Source: Thamnaconus septentrionalis
Lineage: Eukaryota > Chordata > Actinopteri > Tetraodontiformes > Monacanthidae
DNA: 64,000 bases
NCBI GenBank assembly: GCA_009823395.1
Contig: CM020502.1
Span: 27,629,944-27,693,943, forward strand
Reading direction: 5' to 3'
The notes under the pieces: model-generated
Told to the model about the DNA's origin: nothing
Databases searched by the model: none
The model's input: only the letters and a program-made list of their open reading frames with translations
Program-made: the position numbers and the translations under genes
Shown: piece after piece, positions 10,074 to 21,095 of the stretch
How positions within the stretch are numbered: the first letter of the stretch is position 1
Layout of the letters: each line of letters begins with the position of its first letter

Positions 10074-10816
10074 TAATTTTTTTTAAGGTCTAAGGATAAA
10101 TAAATGGGGTAGAAGAAGGAGAAGTGCAACAAAGAGTCCTGAGATCAGCAGCATGATGACAGATAAAGTTTCTCTTCGTTGACGTCGTCGTGGTTTTTGT
10201 TACTTCTTGACGTTATTTCAACCAAAGAAAACCTTCAAGACGCTGCTCATGTCGTCACGTTTGAAAAAAAAAAATCTTTTTCTCCAGATCTGAGGACTTT
10301 TCCTCCAGCGGCAGTGATGTCATCAAACACTGAGCACTGAGAGCTCTGCCTTCTGGGCCACCGTAGAAACATGGCTGCCTCCTCTTTTTGCTTGCGAGAT
10401 ATCCCCCCCCGCCCCCAAACTGAACAGATGTATTTTCTCTTCCATGGTCTATTTAAAAGTTCCACGCTGGTCCTTTAAATCGTTCCGTCGCGGCTCCTTC
10501 TTCGTCTTCTCGTGCTGAAACTCCTCCTCCTCGTCCTCAGAGTCGCAAACACGTCCCACTGAGCAGCGACTCTTGATTTGATCATTCACTGCGTTTAATA
10601 GCCGCACAAACTCACAGAGTGTGAAAAAACCCCCCCACCTAAAACCAAACAGAGCGGCCGGCGCTGAGCGCCTCACACTCCAATAATCCCTCCTGCAGCA
10701 GTCTGATGCGTTCGCTGACCATGTTGTAACGTGTTATTTTCAAGTTGTTAGCGGAATAACTTTGCAACGACGACGACGCGAAAACGCGGTGGTGGGCGGC
10801 GGGCAGCGAGACTCAC

Positions 10817-10880
10817 CGGCCATCTGCTGGATCCCACTGAAGGCGCCCAGGTTCCCAGAGGACGTGGCCTGCTGGAGCAG
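10817..10880 (-). CDS. celf2: celf2 coding exon W7 (linker)
   Basis: This 64-nt exon encodes LLQQATSSGNLGAFSGIQQM plus A and ends on the first base of Gly. It is the short linker exon shared by CELF1 and CELF2. The acceptor is tctccatcag, preceded in the transcript by about 850 nt of almost pure pyrimidine without any AG; the donor GCCG is followed by gtgagt. Because no upstream AG is available, the four-residue LYLQ extension known at this junction in CELF1 cannot be made here from a nearby acceptor. Skipping this exon would shift the frame. Confidence 0.95.
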
Positions 10881-13765
10881 CTGATGGAGAGAAGGAGGAG
10901 GAGGAGGAGGTGGGGGACGAGGGCAGGGAGGATGAGGAGGAAGACGAAGGGGAGAAGAGGAGGAGGAAGAGAAAGGGGAGGAGGAGGGGGAGAGGCAAGA
11001 AAATGAGGAGAGGAAGGACGAGGAGAAGAGGGGGAGGAGGAGGAGGAGGAGGAGGGAGAAAGAGGAGAAGAGGGGAGAGGAGGAGGAGGAGGAAGAAAGA
11101 GGATAAGAGGGGAGAGGAGGTGGAGGAGGAGGGGAAGAAGGGAGAAGAGGAGGAGGAGGAAAGAGGGTGAAGAAGAGGAAGACAAAGAGGAGATGGAGGA
11201 AGAGGATTAGGAGGAGGAGGAGAAAGGGGAAGAAGAGAAGGAAGAAGAAGTATGAGGAAGAGGAGGAAGAGGAGAAGAAGAAGGAGAAAAAAGGAGAAGA
11301 GGTGGAGAAGGAGGAGGGGGAATAAGTGGAGAAGAGGAGATGCAGGAAGAGGAGGAGGAAGAAGAAGGAAGAAGAAAACGTAGAGGAGGAGGAAAAGGCA
11401 GAAGAGGAGGATGAGGAAGAGGAGAAGAATTAGAAGGACAAAGAGGAGGAGGAGAACGACGAGAAGGGAGAAGAGGAGGAGGAAGACAGGGGGGAGAAGA
11501 GGAGGTGGAGGAGGAGGAGGAGAGGAGGTGGAAGACAGGGGGAGAAGAGGAGGTGGAGGAGGGAGAAGAGGTGGTGGAGGAGGAGGAGGAGGAGGAGGGG
11601 AGGAGGAAAAGGAGGAGGATGAGGAAGAGGAGAAGAATTACAAGGACAAAGAGGAGGAGGGGGAGGAGGACGAGAAGGGAGAAGAGGAGGAGGAGAGGAG
11701 GTGGAGGAGGAGGAGGAGGAGAAGGAGGAGAAGAGTCAGTCAGCAGTGTGGAAGACAATCAGACAAATGTTCTGGATGTCAACATCGTGCTGCGCTGGAG
11801 AGGCTGAAAGTGGTAATGAGCAGGTTTTAGCGCCGCCTTTTCACTTTCACTATTGTTAGATTTTTTTTCCAGTGGTGTGGAGGGAAGGGGGGGTTCGTAC
11901 AAGCTAACGAGCCCCCCCAACCCTCCCCACCTCCTCCCTCCACCACAGCCGGCGTTCCGCCACGATTCTTCCAGACAAGTTGAGCATGAAAGCTCCGATC
12001 TCGCCGGCTGATTAGATCCCCCAACAAAACAAAAGCGGAATACTGATGCTGTCAAAAAATCCTGCACAGACTCGAATTAACGGCAAATTAACATCTCGCT
12101 TCTATTGTGTGAGCGCACGCACGCCTGTTTTTTCCCTCCTTCCCTCCATCCCTCCATCGCTTAATCTTTTTAAACAGCTGAGAACGAGGAGCGAGTCCAA
12201 TTCGCAAAAAAAAGACAAAAAGCAACAACAACACAAAAAAACGTTTCGATCGATATCCGGCAAAGGATTTTGTTTTTCTGGAGTAAAAGACGCGATGCCG
12301 CTGAATTAGGAAGACACCAGAAAAACGCGGGAGACGAGCTGTTTTAAAAGTGGAGGTTGTTGCGGCTGTTGATCTGGAAGGAAACCTCAGAGCCAATCAG
12401 GTTCCCGGAAATCCCGCCTTCAATTTGTCTTTTTTTTTTTTTTGAAAGGAAAAACAAGCGAACAAACAACAAATCAAACCCACGGCGTCGTTTTAATGAA
12501 TGTGGCCACTAGGCTCCGCCGTGCAGCGCGGCCGCTCAAATTGGGGGGATCAGCCGACTCCCAGAGGCTCCGCCCGCCCGCCTGCTTGTTTGTCTCCTTT
12601 TGTTTTGTGTGAAGTTTTATTTTATTTATTTTTTTGCGCAATGATGTAACCTCCTGCAGGAGCAGGATTCCCACAAAACTACACATTGGAGTTGTCGGAA
12701 TTGATCTAATTTCCTGTAAACCGTCGCTGCCGAATCGCAGGGTTTTTGCGTTCAGGCTGAACATTTGCGGCGTTTTAAAGTAGAAAAATAGTGAAGAAGC
12801 TGCGAAAGGAAAGAGAAAAGAAACGGAAAGAGCTGAGAAAGATTCTCGAGGTCTTTTGAGGTCAAACTTTTTTGGGGCTTTTTTCCTTTTTTTTTGTTTG
12901 GGGCCTCAACGAGTGAGTTTCAGAGTTTCTGCTTCCTGAACTTTCGCGGCTAAAAGGAAAAAGTTGCGCCTACCGCCGACTGCTGCTCCACCGCTAATTG
13001 CTGGAGCTCACACTGTTTAAACTTTTTTTCTTTTTTTTTTTGCACGAGCACACTTTAGAAAAAAAGAAAGAAGCGCTCGCTGGAAGGTAATTTTCCGCTC
13101 CATTAAAATGTTCTGGAAGGGCAGGAGGACGACTGGGATCACGCCGCTGCTGCTCTGCTCTGCTGGGCTTTTTTTCTCTCTCAGTGATTTGATCAAGAGA
13201 CCAAACTGAGTTCCTGACTCGCACTTCAGGACTTCAGGAGTCGGAGGAGTCGGAGCCCAAATCTTCCGGACGACGGCTTGAAAACTGAAGGCTGAAACTT
13301 TTCTTTGGCTCTCATTGAAGGAAAAAAAAAAAGAAAAAAAAAAAAAAAAAAAAGAAGCCTTTATTGGCTCTTCAGTCGTCGCCAAATTACTTTTCTTTGT
13401 TGTCGGACGCGGGGAAAAATAAAGGAAGGGCAAAAAAAAAAAGTTTCACATGCCCTCCTTGAATCAAACGTTTGACTGATTTTTTTTCTTTTTCATTTTT
13501 TATAAATAAAAGTAAAATCTTGCTGGGGGTGGGGGCGGGGGTGGGGGCGTGTCCTTTGTGAGTTTAGTTTGACCAGATTCAGAGAGCTCATTAGCATGAG
13601 TGGGAGGAGGAGGAGGAGGAGGAGGGAGGAAGGGCCAAGAGAGGCAGAGTGCATTGTGGGATTGCTGTGTTTCCGGGGTGCACTGACGGTGTTGGCGGCG
13701 GGGCTGCAGTAAGGGATGGAGGAGGTGGTGGTGATGGAGGAGGCGGGCGAGGCGGCGCTCCTTAC
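10881..13765 (-). other. Intron W6-W7
   Basis: The acceptor-proximal 850 nt is an uninterrupted polypyrimidine tract in the transcript (plus-strand purine tract 10884-11735). The rest (11740-13765) is mostly unique sequence with short homopolymers, including an A-rich run at 13320-13353 and a GGA run at 13603-13625. No gene was recognised. Confidence 0.75.
10884..11735. repeat. 850-bp GGA/GAA polypurine tract (polypyrimidine in the celf2 transcript)
   Basis: Nearly all bases are A or G, with scattered single T or C. Its pyrimidine complement ends at the W7 3' splice site. No CT dinucleotide occurs on the plus strand from 10883 to 11771, so the transcript has no AG there. Degenerate internal units of GAGGAGGAAGA type are repeated throughout. 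Confidence 0.97.
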
Positions 13766-13927
13766 AGCCAGATACTGCGGGGTGAGGCCGCCCAGGCCCG
13801 TCAGGCTGCCCCAGGTGGTGGCGCTGTTGAGCTGCTGCATCTGCTGCGCCAGCTGCTGCTGCAGGCGCCGCTGCTCCTTGTCCTTCTGCGTGTCGGCGAA
13901 CTTGACCACGATAGGGGACGAGCAGCC
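13766..13927 (-). CDS. celf2: celf2 coding exon W6 (end of RRM2, Gln-rich linker start)
   Basis: This 162-nt exon is 54 whole codons: [40 protein letters not shown] and [14 protein letters not shown]. The first part is the last strand of RRM2 (VVKFAD); the Gln-rich segment starts the divergent linker. The acceptor is ctcccccgcag and the donor GCT followed by gtaagg. A V-SINE lies 219 nt upstream of the acceptor in the transcript. The [13 protein letters not shown] segment is typical of CELF2. Because the exon is a multiple of three with phase 0 on both sides, skipping would keep the frame but remove the end of RRM2. Confidence 0.96.
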
Positions 13928-14134
13928 CTGCGGGGGAGAGAGAGAGAGAGGAGGAGATGGAAATGTGTTTTTTCGAAAGAAAAAAGGAAGGATGGATGAG
14001 AGAAAATATGAGGAGAAGAAAAAGAGGAGAGGTTGGTGTTGAAACAAAAAAAAAAAAAGTGAAGATGGGGTGGTTGAGGTGGAGGACAGGAGAAGAAGAA
14101 GACAAAAGAAAAAAGTTCAATAGGAACAAATACA

Positions 14135-14146
14135 GTGAAATGAATC
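14135..14146. repeat. Target-site duplication, left copy
   Basis: GTGAAATGAATC, identical to 14522-14533; it flanks the tail of the V-SINE. Confidence 0.9.
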
Positions 14147-14521
14147 CATCCATCCATCTTCTATACCCGCTTATTCCTATTCAGGGTCACGGGGGTCTGC
14201 TGGAGCCTATCCCAGCTGTCTTAGGGCGAAGGCAGGGTGACACCCTGGACAAGTCGCCAGTTCATCGCAGGGCCACATAGAAACAGACAACCAATTCACA
14301 CTCACATGCACACCTACGGACACTTTAGAGTGTTCAATTGACCTCACATGCATGTTTTTGGAGTGTGGGAGGAAGCCGGAGAACCCGGAGAGAACCCACG
14401 CAGACACGGGGAGAACATGCAAACTCCACACAGAAAGGTCACAGGCCCAGGCCCCGGAATCGAACCCACGACCTTCTTGCTGTGAGGCAGCAGTGCTAAC
14501 CACTGCGCCACCGTGTCGCCC
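14147..14521 (-). mobile_element. V-SINE (DANA/HE1-like tRNA-derived SINE), near full length
   Basis: On the minus strand the element starts with a tRNA-related head: box A TGGCGCAGTGG at 14500-14510 and box B GGTTCGATTCC at 14456-14466. The central domain (about 14388-14436) matches the conserved core of vertebrate V-SINEs (family knowledge), and the tail is a (GATG)n-like repeat at 14147-14160. The 12-bp direct repeat GTGAAATGAATC at 14135-14146 and 14522-14533 is identical on both sides and marks the insertion as a retroposition target duplication. It lies in sense orientation in the celf2 intron, 219 nt before the W6 acceptor. Confidence 0.92.
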
Positions 14522-14533
14522 GTGAAATGAATC
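14522..14533. repeat. Target-site duplication, right copy
   Basis: GTGAAATGAATC, identical to 14135-14146; it flanks the tRNA-like head of the V-SINE. Confidence 0.9.
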
Positions 14534-14560
14534 ACATCTGGAAATAAGTGAAGAGCTGCA

Positions 14561-14561
<1 letters not shown>

Positions 14562-14608
<47 letters not shown>
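14562..14608. repeat. (AC)n microsatellite
   Basis: Uninterrupted AC run just upstream, in the transcript, of the V-SINE. Confidence 0.95.
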
Positions 14609-14610
<2 letters not shown>

Positions 14611-15159
14611 AAGACAGGAAGCTGGACTCTCAAGCCGACGGGCTTTTCTTCTTCTCCTTCGTCTCCTTCTTCTTCTCCTCTTCCTCCCCACCAGGGCTCA
14701 GTTATCTCCGAGTCCAGAACGGTTTCACCAGAACAAGATTTCCTGATTCCTCCGACTATTTCATCATCTCATCAGAAGACAGGCTGGATGAGCGCGTGTG
14801 TAATCGCGCGCGTGCGTGTGCTCGCATGTGTGTGTGTGTGTGTGTGTGCGAGGACGGGAGGCAGCAGGGAGAAGAAGAAGAGGACAGAAAACGAGTGATT
14901 GTGACGACCAGAGACGGAGGTCGAGGAAGCCGAGAGAGGAAGAAAAGGACCAAAAACATGTGGAGATGTGGAGGATGGACGGTCAGAAGGAAGGTGGCGG
15001 CAGTGAGCCCTCGCCGGAGCGACAGCCAGCGGCCACGCTGAAAGCTTCACACTGAAAACGACTCTGAGGCGGGAGTTTTTCAGCTGAGGGCCGCGGCTCG
15101 GCCTCCGGGAGGGGGAGTGACACGTGCGCAGTGAAGTGCACGTACAAAAAAAATACAAA

Positions 15160-15163
<4 letters not shown>

Positions 15164-15204
<41 letters not shown>
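15164..15204. repeat. (GA)n microsatellite
   Basis: About 20 GA units. Confidence 0.95.
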
Positions 15205-15210
<6 letters not shown>

Positions 15211-15759
15211 ATCCAGCGGAAGTAATGTTACATCAGCGGAGCGACAAGTTTTCTCCTGCTACATTAAAAATGCAGAGCGTCTCTGAGCTCATTCGCGATT
15301 TAATTAGTGTAGCGTGTGAAACAAAAAGGGGCGGGGCTATTAGAACCCTGCGTCATGATGACATTTAAGGAGGGGAACCAATCAGATTCCTTTACTGCCT
15401 CACTGAATGAAGTCGTCCGTGGTCAGACTCCCTCACACTACAGCGTCCGCGCTGACACAGTTTACGACAGGCAGCTGAACCCCTGGCTGTGGCTCCGCCT
15501 CCTCAGGAGGGCCACTGCTGATTGGTCCGGCAACAGTCTGAACTCGACCAAACTCAACAAGGACCGTTTTTTACAAAGCACAAACAACAACATGAAAATC
15601 TTGACTTAAAACAAACTTTTTTTCAAAACTGTCGCCCGAAAATTCCAGAATGAAACTTGGCCTGGAGTGTTCCTCCACCTAGTGTCTGTGTCGGTCAATT
15701 TTATTGTATTTTTATGGTATTTATACTGTTTTTGGAATTTATTTTTATTGTATTTATAA

Positions 15760-15852
15760 CAAGATTTTACTGGTTCCGCTCCTACTGGAACCTAAATTTC
15801 CCTGAGGGAATTCCATAGAGGGATTAATACAGTTTCTATCTATCTATCTATC
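15760..15852 (+). mobile_element. LINE-like 3' tail with (TATC)n
   Basis: The words CCTAAATTTCCCTGAGGG and GGGATTAATACAGTTTCTATC followed by (TATC)n resemble the 3' ends of teleost L2-type LINEs or their partner SINEs, which end in AATTTCCCC...AATAAAGTATCTATC. Only the tail is recognisable; the upstream limit is unclear. Confidence 0.5.
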
Positions 15853-16768
15853 TTGAAGTCCGGTCGTTACCTGCCAACGGTAACTTCACATTTTATTTAT
15901 ATCCAATTTTTCATCCATTGTCGCTAAACGTTGGGAACAAAAAGCCTTTCAAAGACACGAGTCCCGCACAGACGAACGGAAGCGGCAATATTTTTTTTCA
16001 GATCTCTCCGACCGCAGCCGGCCGAACCACTTGGTTGGTCCCAGGTGACTCCGCCCCCCGCCGCCCCTACCCCCAGGAGGGCGGAGCTTCACTTTCCCGT
16101 CTGCTGAATATCTCATTCAGGTCGGCTCCTCCCACTTCCCCCTGACGACGCTTCCAAGTTTCAAAGAAGGCGATTGGCTCAACTTTGGCCTCCCGTCCTG
16201 ATGGCGAGCAGCCGGCAGCTCCTGCCATCTGTTTCCCGCCCCCATTCAAAGAAACAAATCATCAATGATTTTTTTTTTTTTCTTACCGCTGGGGGTGGGT
16301 GGAGTTAATAATTCATTGCGGATTAGCAGCAGCTTGAATTGTGGTATATGAAAGGTGGCAAACTAATCAGCCTTTAGAGAGAAAAAACTGTCAAAAAACA
16401 GGACAGGAAACCAACAATAATAATAATAATGTAAAAAAATCTAATTATTATTGTTATGACACAGAATTACAGGCCTCCTTTTTTTTACTGAGTCATTTTT
16501 CAATATCCGATTCTCCAAAGATGGAAGGTTCTTCTCCTCCACTGTCACTTTTTTACTCATGCACTCTGTTTATCTTGAAAACCAGAACAAGACATGTGAT
16601 TGGGAAGGACCCCCCCTCCCCCCGTCAGCTTCCCGTCCAATCACGAGCGAGACCCCTCAAGCCTCCGCTCCCCCTAGTTCCAAAAAACCATCAAAACCAC
16701 GGCTACGGAAGCCCAGCGGATCACAAACGCATCTAGTCTGTAGGCACTGAACCCCCTATACTGCACTC

Positions 16769-16787
16769 AGTCACCAGGGGGCAGACT
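16769..16787 (+). promoter_or_regulatory. CTCF-like motif
   Basis: AGTCACCAGGGGGCAGACT matches the CTCF core well. Binding is not shown. Confidence 0.4.
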
Positions 16788-17630
16788 CACTTGTAAAAGA
16801 AGTTGTTTTCTTTTTTACAGTCCAATCAGATGCCTCGCTGCGGCGTTGCCGTCGCTCTTAATTCATCCAGATGCTTTTTTTTAATCATCAAACTGCTTGA
16901 ACTCTGAGTGACTCCCAAACACCTCAGAGAATTGCCGCCTGATTTTTATTCTATTTCATTTATTTAGAGGAAGAAGAGTGCCGCATCATCGCCTGACTCA
17001 TCTGACCCCCCCCCCTACACAGCCTTCCCCCGGACCCCCCACCCCACCTCTTCGTTCTCCTTCAGTTCCGTCTCGACGCTGCTTTTGTATTCGCAGTGCG
17101 TCCGCCGTGATAATGTGAGTGCGTGCGGTCCAATTGCGCGCATGTGTGTGTGTGTGTGTGAGTGTGGGTAAGAGAGAGAGAGATGGAGTGGGAGGGGCTG
17201 CACGCTAAAAAGAGTGTTTATCCGGCTGAGTAAATAATGTAAATGCACAAATCAAGGCCAGGACAGCGGGTTCGCTCGTTGCCTTTTGTGAGGTTTGGAC
17301 GACGGCGGGCAACACGGAGCTTCGACGCCACCGCCGCCATCGCCATCGCCATCTCCATCTCCATCGCCATCTCCGCCACCATCACCACCGCCTTCGCTTC
17401 ATTACTTCCTGACATTCAACGAGCTCTTGTGCCGCCGCGCGCCTGAATGTCAGGAAGTAATGAGAGCAGACGGATGGACGATGGGGTGGTGGTGCTGGTG
17501 GTGCCGGTGGTGGTGGGAAGGGGTGGGAGGAGAGTCCCTGGTCCAATCTGGTCCAATCCAAAGGCCGAGAGAGACAACAGGCAAAACTCTATTCACGGGA
17601 GCTCGCTCCCTCATGCCACCGCCGCCGCCG

Positions 17631-17669
17631 CTGCAGCAGCGGCAGCAGCAGCAGCAGCAGCAGCAGCAC
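17631..17669. repeat. CAG repeat, CUG in the celf2 transcript
   Basis: A CGG-interrupted start followed by about nine CAG units. Confidence 0.9.
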
Positions 17670-18071
17670 AGTAATTACTTTTAAATTGCAAAAACTGAGG
17701 AACATTAACAAACGGTTATGGCAATTTAGCTTCGCCCGGGGCTGGACAGCTTGTTTTCAAATGGAAATGAAGGTGAGGTTTTTCTTTATTTATATATATA
17801 TTTTTTTATAGTTACTATTGTCCAGTGTGATATCACCGTGCCGCCGCCGTGCCGGTGTGAGGGGGAGTGAGGCGGGAGTGAGAGAGATTTTCCTTTTCTT
17901 TGTCTCTTTCACTTCGGCTAAAAGCTAAACGCTAAACGCTAAATGCTAAACGCCGTTTACCAGGAGTTACTTCCAGCCTGTACCGGCGGCACTGTGAGCT
18001 GAGGGATGGCGGGAGGAGCCGGCCTTGACCCCGCGACCTTAACCCTGTCAGGGTCGCAACACGTCAGAACG

Positions 18072-18090
18072 GACACCAGGGGGCGCTGCA
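18072..18090 (+). promoter_or_regulatory. CTCF-like motif
   Basis: GACACCAGGGGGCGCTGCA is a strong match to the CTCF core, located 70 bp before a hAT-like element. Binding is not shown. Confidence 0.45.
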
Positions 18091-18159
18091 GTTTGAGCTT
18101 TGACTAAATGGTGATTCGAAGAAGTGGCGTTTTCATTGTGAGGAGCCAACATTTCAGAC

Positions 18160-18740
18160 CATAGGTGTCAAACTCTGGCCTGCGGGCCAGATTTGATCCG
18201 CAGTGTCATTCTATTTGGCCCGCGAGGTCAATACTAAATCACTACTAGTGCTGCTGGCCCGACAGTATAATACAGCACATGTACTGCTATGACAAATCCC
18301 AGAATGCTCTGCTGGTATTTTGCTAGTATTTTGACTGGATGTTCGTTGAAGGACAATATTATTATGACTTCATTGGTTTATCATTTTATTTGTAAATGTA
18401 TTATTAGCCGTGGTTATGGTTGAAATTTAAATCGGAAGGCTGCCAATAAAAAAAAGAGCCATACAATTTTGACGTAGATTTTATTTATTTTGATGTTTTT
18501 TTTTTATTTGAAATGCGATTTTGAATGTGTGCAATATTAAATTATTTATTGTATAGTATTAATCTTTGCTTTGTAACATTTTCAGGTTGAAGCAAAACTT
18601 GTTTGGCTCCAAGTAAAAAGGTTCACTATCACTGCGCTCTATGTGGAGGAAGATTTTTCCAATAAATATCAATGCTGACCTGCGACTTTGTCCAAGTTTT
18701 AAATTTTGGCCCCAGTGTAAGTTTGAGTTTGACGCCCCTG
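18160..18740. mobile_element. hAT-like non-autonomous element with terminal inverted repeats
   Basis: The left end CATAGGTGTCAAACTC (18160-18175) is the inverted partner, with three mismatches, of the right end GAGTTTGACGCCCCTG (18725-18740). The consensus CAGGGGTGTCAAACTC followed by a GGCCCGCGGGCC-like stretch is typical of hAT/Charlie-type elements. The interior is AT-rich with no transposase frame. No 8-bp target duplication is visible, so the flanks have decayed or the exact ends differ slightly. Confidence 0.75.
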
Positions 18741-18948
18741 CGTGCGCTCTTTGGGCCTTCTATGATGTCACAAAGGGCACCCAACCCTCCCTCTCAGCGA
18801 GATGTTCTGGGGTTTTCGATCTTCCGATCATGCAGATGGTCCAACAAAATGTCGGTTTTAGCCCAGGAGGCTGCAAACAAACAGCGGGCTAACTGTGCCG
18901 CATTCTGCATGTCAGCAAAGTTTTTTGGGGGTCAGAGAGAGAGTGAGA

Positions 18949-18983
<35 letters not shown>

Positions 18984-19018
18984 GGAGGAAGACAGAGACT
19001 GAAGAAGAGTTACAGTAC

Positions 19019-19098
19019 CTCCATGGTCTGAGACTGGTGCATGGCTTTGATTGCATTCTGTGCCATAGCTCTGGTGGAAAACGTGACAAACGCACATC
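19019..19098 (-). CDS. celf2: celf2 coding exon W5 (RRM2, RNP1 part)
   Basis: This 80-nt exon completes Gly and encodes [20 protein letters not shown] followed by QSQTME. It gives the RNP1 core of RRM2 and the second helix. The acceptor is preceded by a strong C/U tract and ccccctgcag; the donor is GAG followed by gtactg, with a U/C-rich stretch just downstream. The 80-nt length is the known size of this CELF exon. Its reading frame closes exactly on a codon boundary, so the next exon starts in phase 0. Confidence 0.95.
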
Positions 19099-19942
19099 CT
19101 GCAGGGGGTGGGGGCAGGGGAGGGGCAGGAGGAGGAAGAGGAGGAGGAGGAGGGAAGACAAGAAAGAACAAAAAACAAAGACAAAAGGGTCACACGCACG
19201 TCGTTGTTGTTGAAAAAAACAGATTGAAACGGGAAGTCGACAACAATGACAACAACATTTTTCTCAGCCAATCAACAACAGCCGGAGGGAAAAAAAACAC
19301 ACACACACTCACAGGCACAGCGTCAAGACAAGGACACGCCCCCTCCCACTCCTCCAAACCACACCCACACTCCTCCTTGGCTCCTCCCCCTCCTCCGTCA
19401 TCCTCTCTCACTATCTTTTTGTTTGTTTGTCTGTTTTGATCAAATCACCCAGAACTGGATTCAACTCCGCCCACTATCTCCTCTCTGATTGGTCCGACCG
19501 GAGCAGGAAGGAGGAGGCGGCGACCCACCTGCAGCTAAAATACCTGGGGGCGGCGGTTCCCCCTGCTGGAGGAAGAGGAGGAGGGGGAGTCACGTTAATC
19601 TGACCCACTCAGAGAGAGAGAGGGGCGGAGATGGATGATTTTATCCAATCAACAGAGGTGGGCGGAGCCTCTTCTGGAGCTTCAGGGCTGTTTTATTCCT
19701 CCCTTTTAAACGTCTGTTAAGGGGGCGATTAGCCGAGATAATGATATGCTAACAGACATTAGCGCGTTAGCGCAGCCAAGCCTGAACTGATTAGTGGCAT
19801 GCTCACACACAGACACACACACATGCACACACACACACACACACACACAAAGGTTCAAGTTCGGCTGGCTGACTCGGCAACAGTCGGAGGTCATCAGATT
19901 GAGTCGGAGAGACAGGATGGAGAAAAGTAGAGGACAGATAAT

Positions 19943-20008
19943 GAGAGAGAGAGAGAGAGAGAGAGGAGAGGGAGAGTGAGAGGGAGAGAGAGAGAGAGAG
20001 AGAGAGAG
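19943..20008. repeat. (GA)n microsatellite
   Basis: GA run with GGAGAGTG interruptions. Confidence 0.9.
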
Positions 20009-20076
20009 TGTGCGTGTGTGACACGATGATGGTGGTGTCCTCCTCGTCCACCTCCAGCAAAAGCCTGTTACCGCTG

Positions 20077-20088
20077 CTGCTGCTGCCG

Positions 20089-20118
<30 letters not shown>
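20077..20118. repeat. CTG repeat, CAG in the celf2 transcript
   Basis: Interrupted CTG units followed by a run of about nine pure units. Confidence 0.9.
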
Positions 20119-20119
<1 letters not shown>

Positions 20120-20744
20120 GATGGATCCAGACTGCTGCAGACGGAGTGTCTGGGTTTTTCTTTTTTTTTTTTTTAAATTCTTTTTTCTTTTTTTTAGTTG
20201 TTGTTTTTCATCCACTTCACAGAGTTTTTTTTCCATCTCTCTCTATCTCTCTTTCTTAATCTGAGAACTCGTCCTTGTGGAGCCTCGCTGACAGCGTACT
20301 CAAGTTTGAACATCATTGGAGGGGAAAAAAAAAACCCTAAGTCATCACACCTTTGACCTTTGACCTCTGCTACCTGGCCAAGGAAATTGAAGGATTATAG
20401 CATCTAACTGGCCTCGAGGCAGCCAGAGGGCAGCGTTCCATATGCTGAAAGACCACTTTTCAAGGAAGTGACTGGTGGCTCTGGTGCTAACTGGTGCTAA
20501 CGCGCTAACTGAGCAGGGACCAGTGAGACACACGCTTCCTGCCACTGAAAATAAAACTCTGCCCATGATGTTTAGATGATACGACATCCCAGAAATGCGA
20601 TGCAATTTGTTTTTCTATTTTTTCTTTTTTTCCACCATCAAGGACCAGCTTTTTAAATCTTTCATGAGGGAAAAAGAGAAAATCTGACTGTGTGTCCTTG
20701 TGCCAGCTGGAAGTTACAAAAACGCTGCAGCTGACTCGGCAGCC

Positions 20745-21095
20745 AGAGAAGCGAGAGGAAGAGGAAGAGGAGGAGGAGGAAGAGGAAAAGCAGGTGGTGG
20801 TGGAGGAGGAACAGGAGGAAGAGGAGGAGGAAGAGGAAGAGGAAGGAAAGGAGAAGGAGAAGGAAGAGGAAGAAGAGGTGGAAGAAGAGGAGGAAGAGGA
20901 GGAGGAGGAGGAGAAAGAAGAAGATTAGAAGGAAGGGGAGGAGGAGGAAGAGGGGTAGGAGGAAGAGGAAGAGGAGGAGAAGGAGAAGGAAGAGGAAGAA
21001 GAGGTGGAAGAAGAGGAGGAGGAGGAGAAAGAAGAAGATTAGAAGGAAGGGGAGGAGGAGGAAGAGGGGTAGGAGGAAGAGGAAGAGGAGGAGAG
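20745..21095. repeat. Purine tract with a 114-bp tandem duplication
   Basis: GGA/GAA-rich tract. The landmark GAAGAAGATTAGAAGGAAGG occurs at 20917 and again at 21031, a period of 114 bp, with matching flanks on both sides. Confidence 0.9.

Larger units (their letters stand above)
7206..10816 (-). other. Intron W7-W8
   Basis: This 3.6-kb intron holds a retroposon-like 3' tail at 7700-7735, (GT)n at 7749-7795 and 8605-8652, AC repeats at 7921-7991, (GT)n at 10049-10073 and several GAA/GGA tracts (8476-8525, 9415-9461). A complex stretch at 8700-8775 is repeat-free. No exon was recognised. Confidence 0.75.
13928..19018 (-). other. Intron W5-W6
   Basis: This 5.1-kb intron holds a V-SINE (14147-14521), (AC)n at 14562-14608, (GA)n at 15164-15204, a LINE-like 3' tail with (TATC)n at 15760-15852, CAG repeats at 17631-17669 and a 581-bp hAT-like element (18160-18740). 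CTCF-like motifs lie at 16769-16787 and 18072-18090. No other gene was recognised. Confidence 0.75.

Noticed and set aside
10910..11830. Glu/Arg/Gly-rich plus-strand ORFs and Ser/Pro-rich minus-strand ORFs
   Set aside because: They are translations of the purine tract, with no start context, domain or conserved composition.
14440..14521. Possible tRNA gene
   Set aside because: The A and B boxes belong to the head of the V-SINE. No complete cloverleaf with a proper anticodon stem and acceptor pairing is seen, and the element continues into the V-SINE core.
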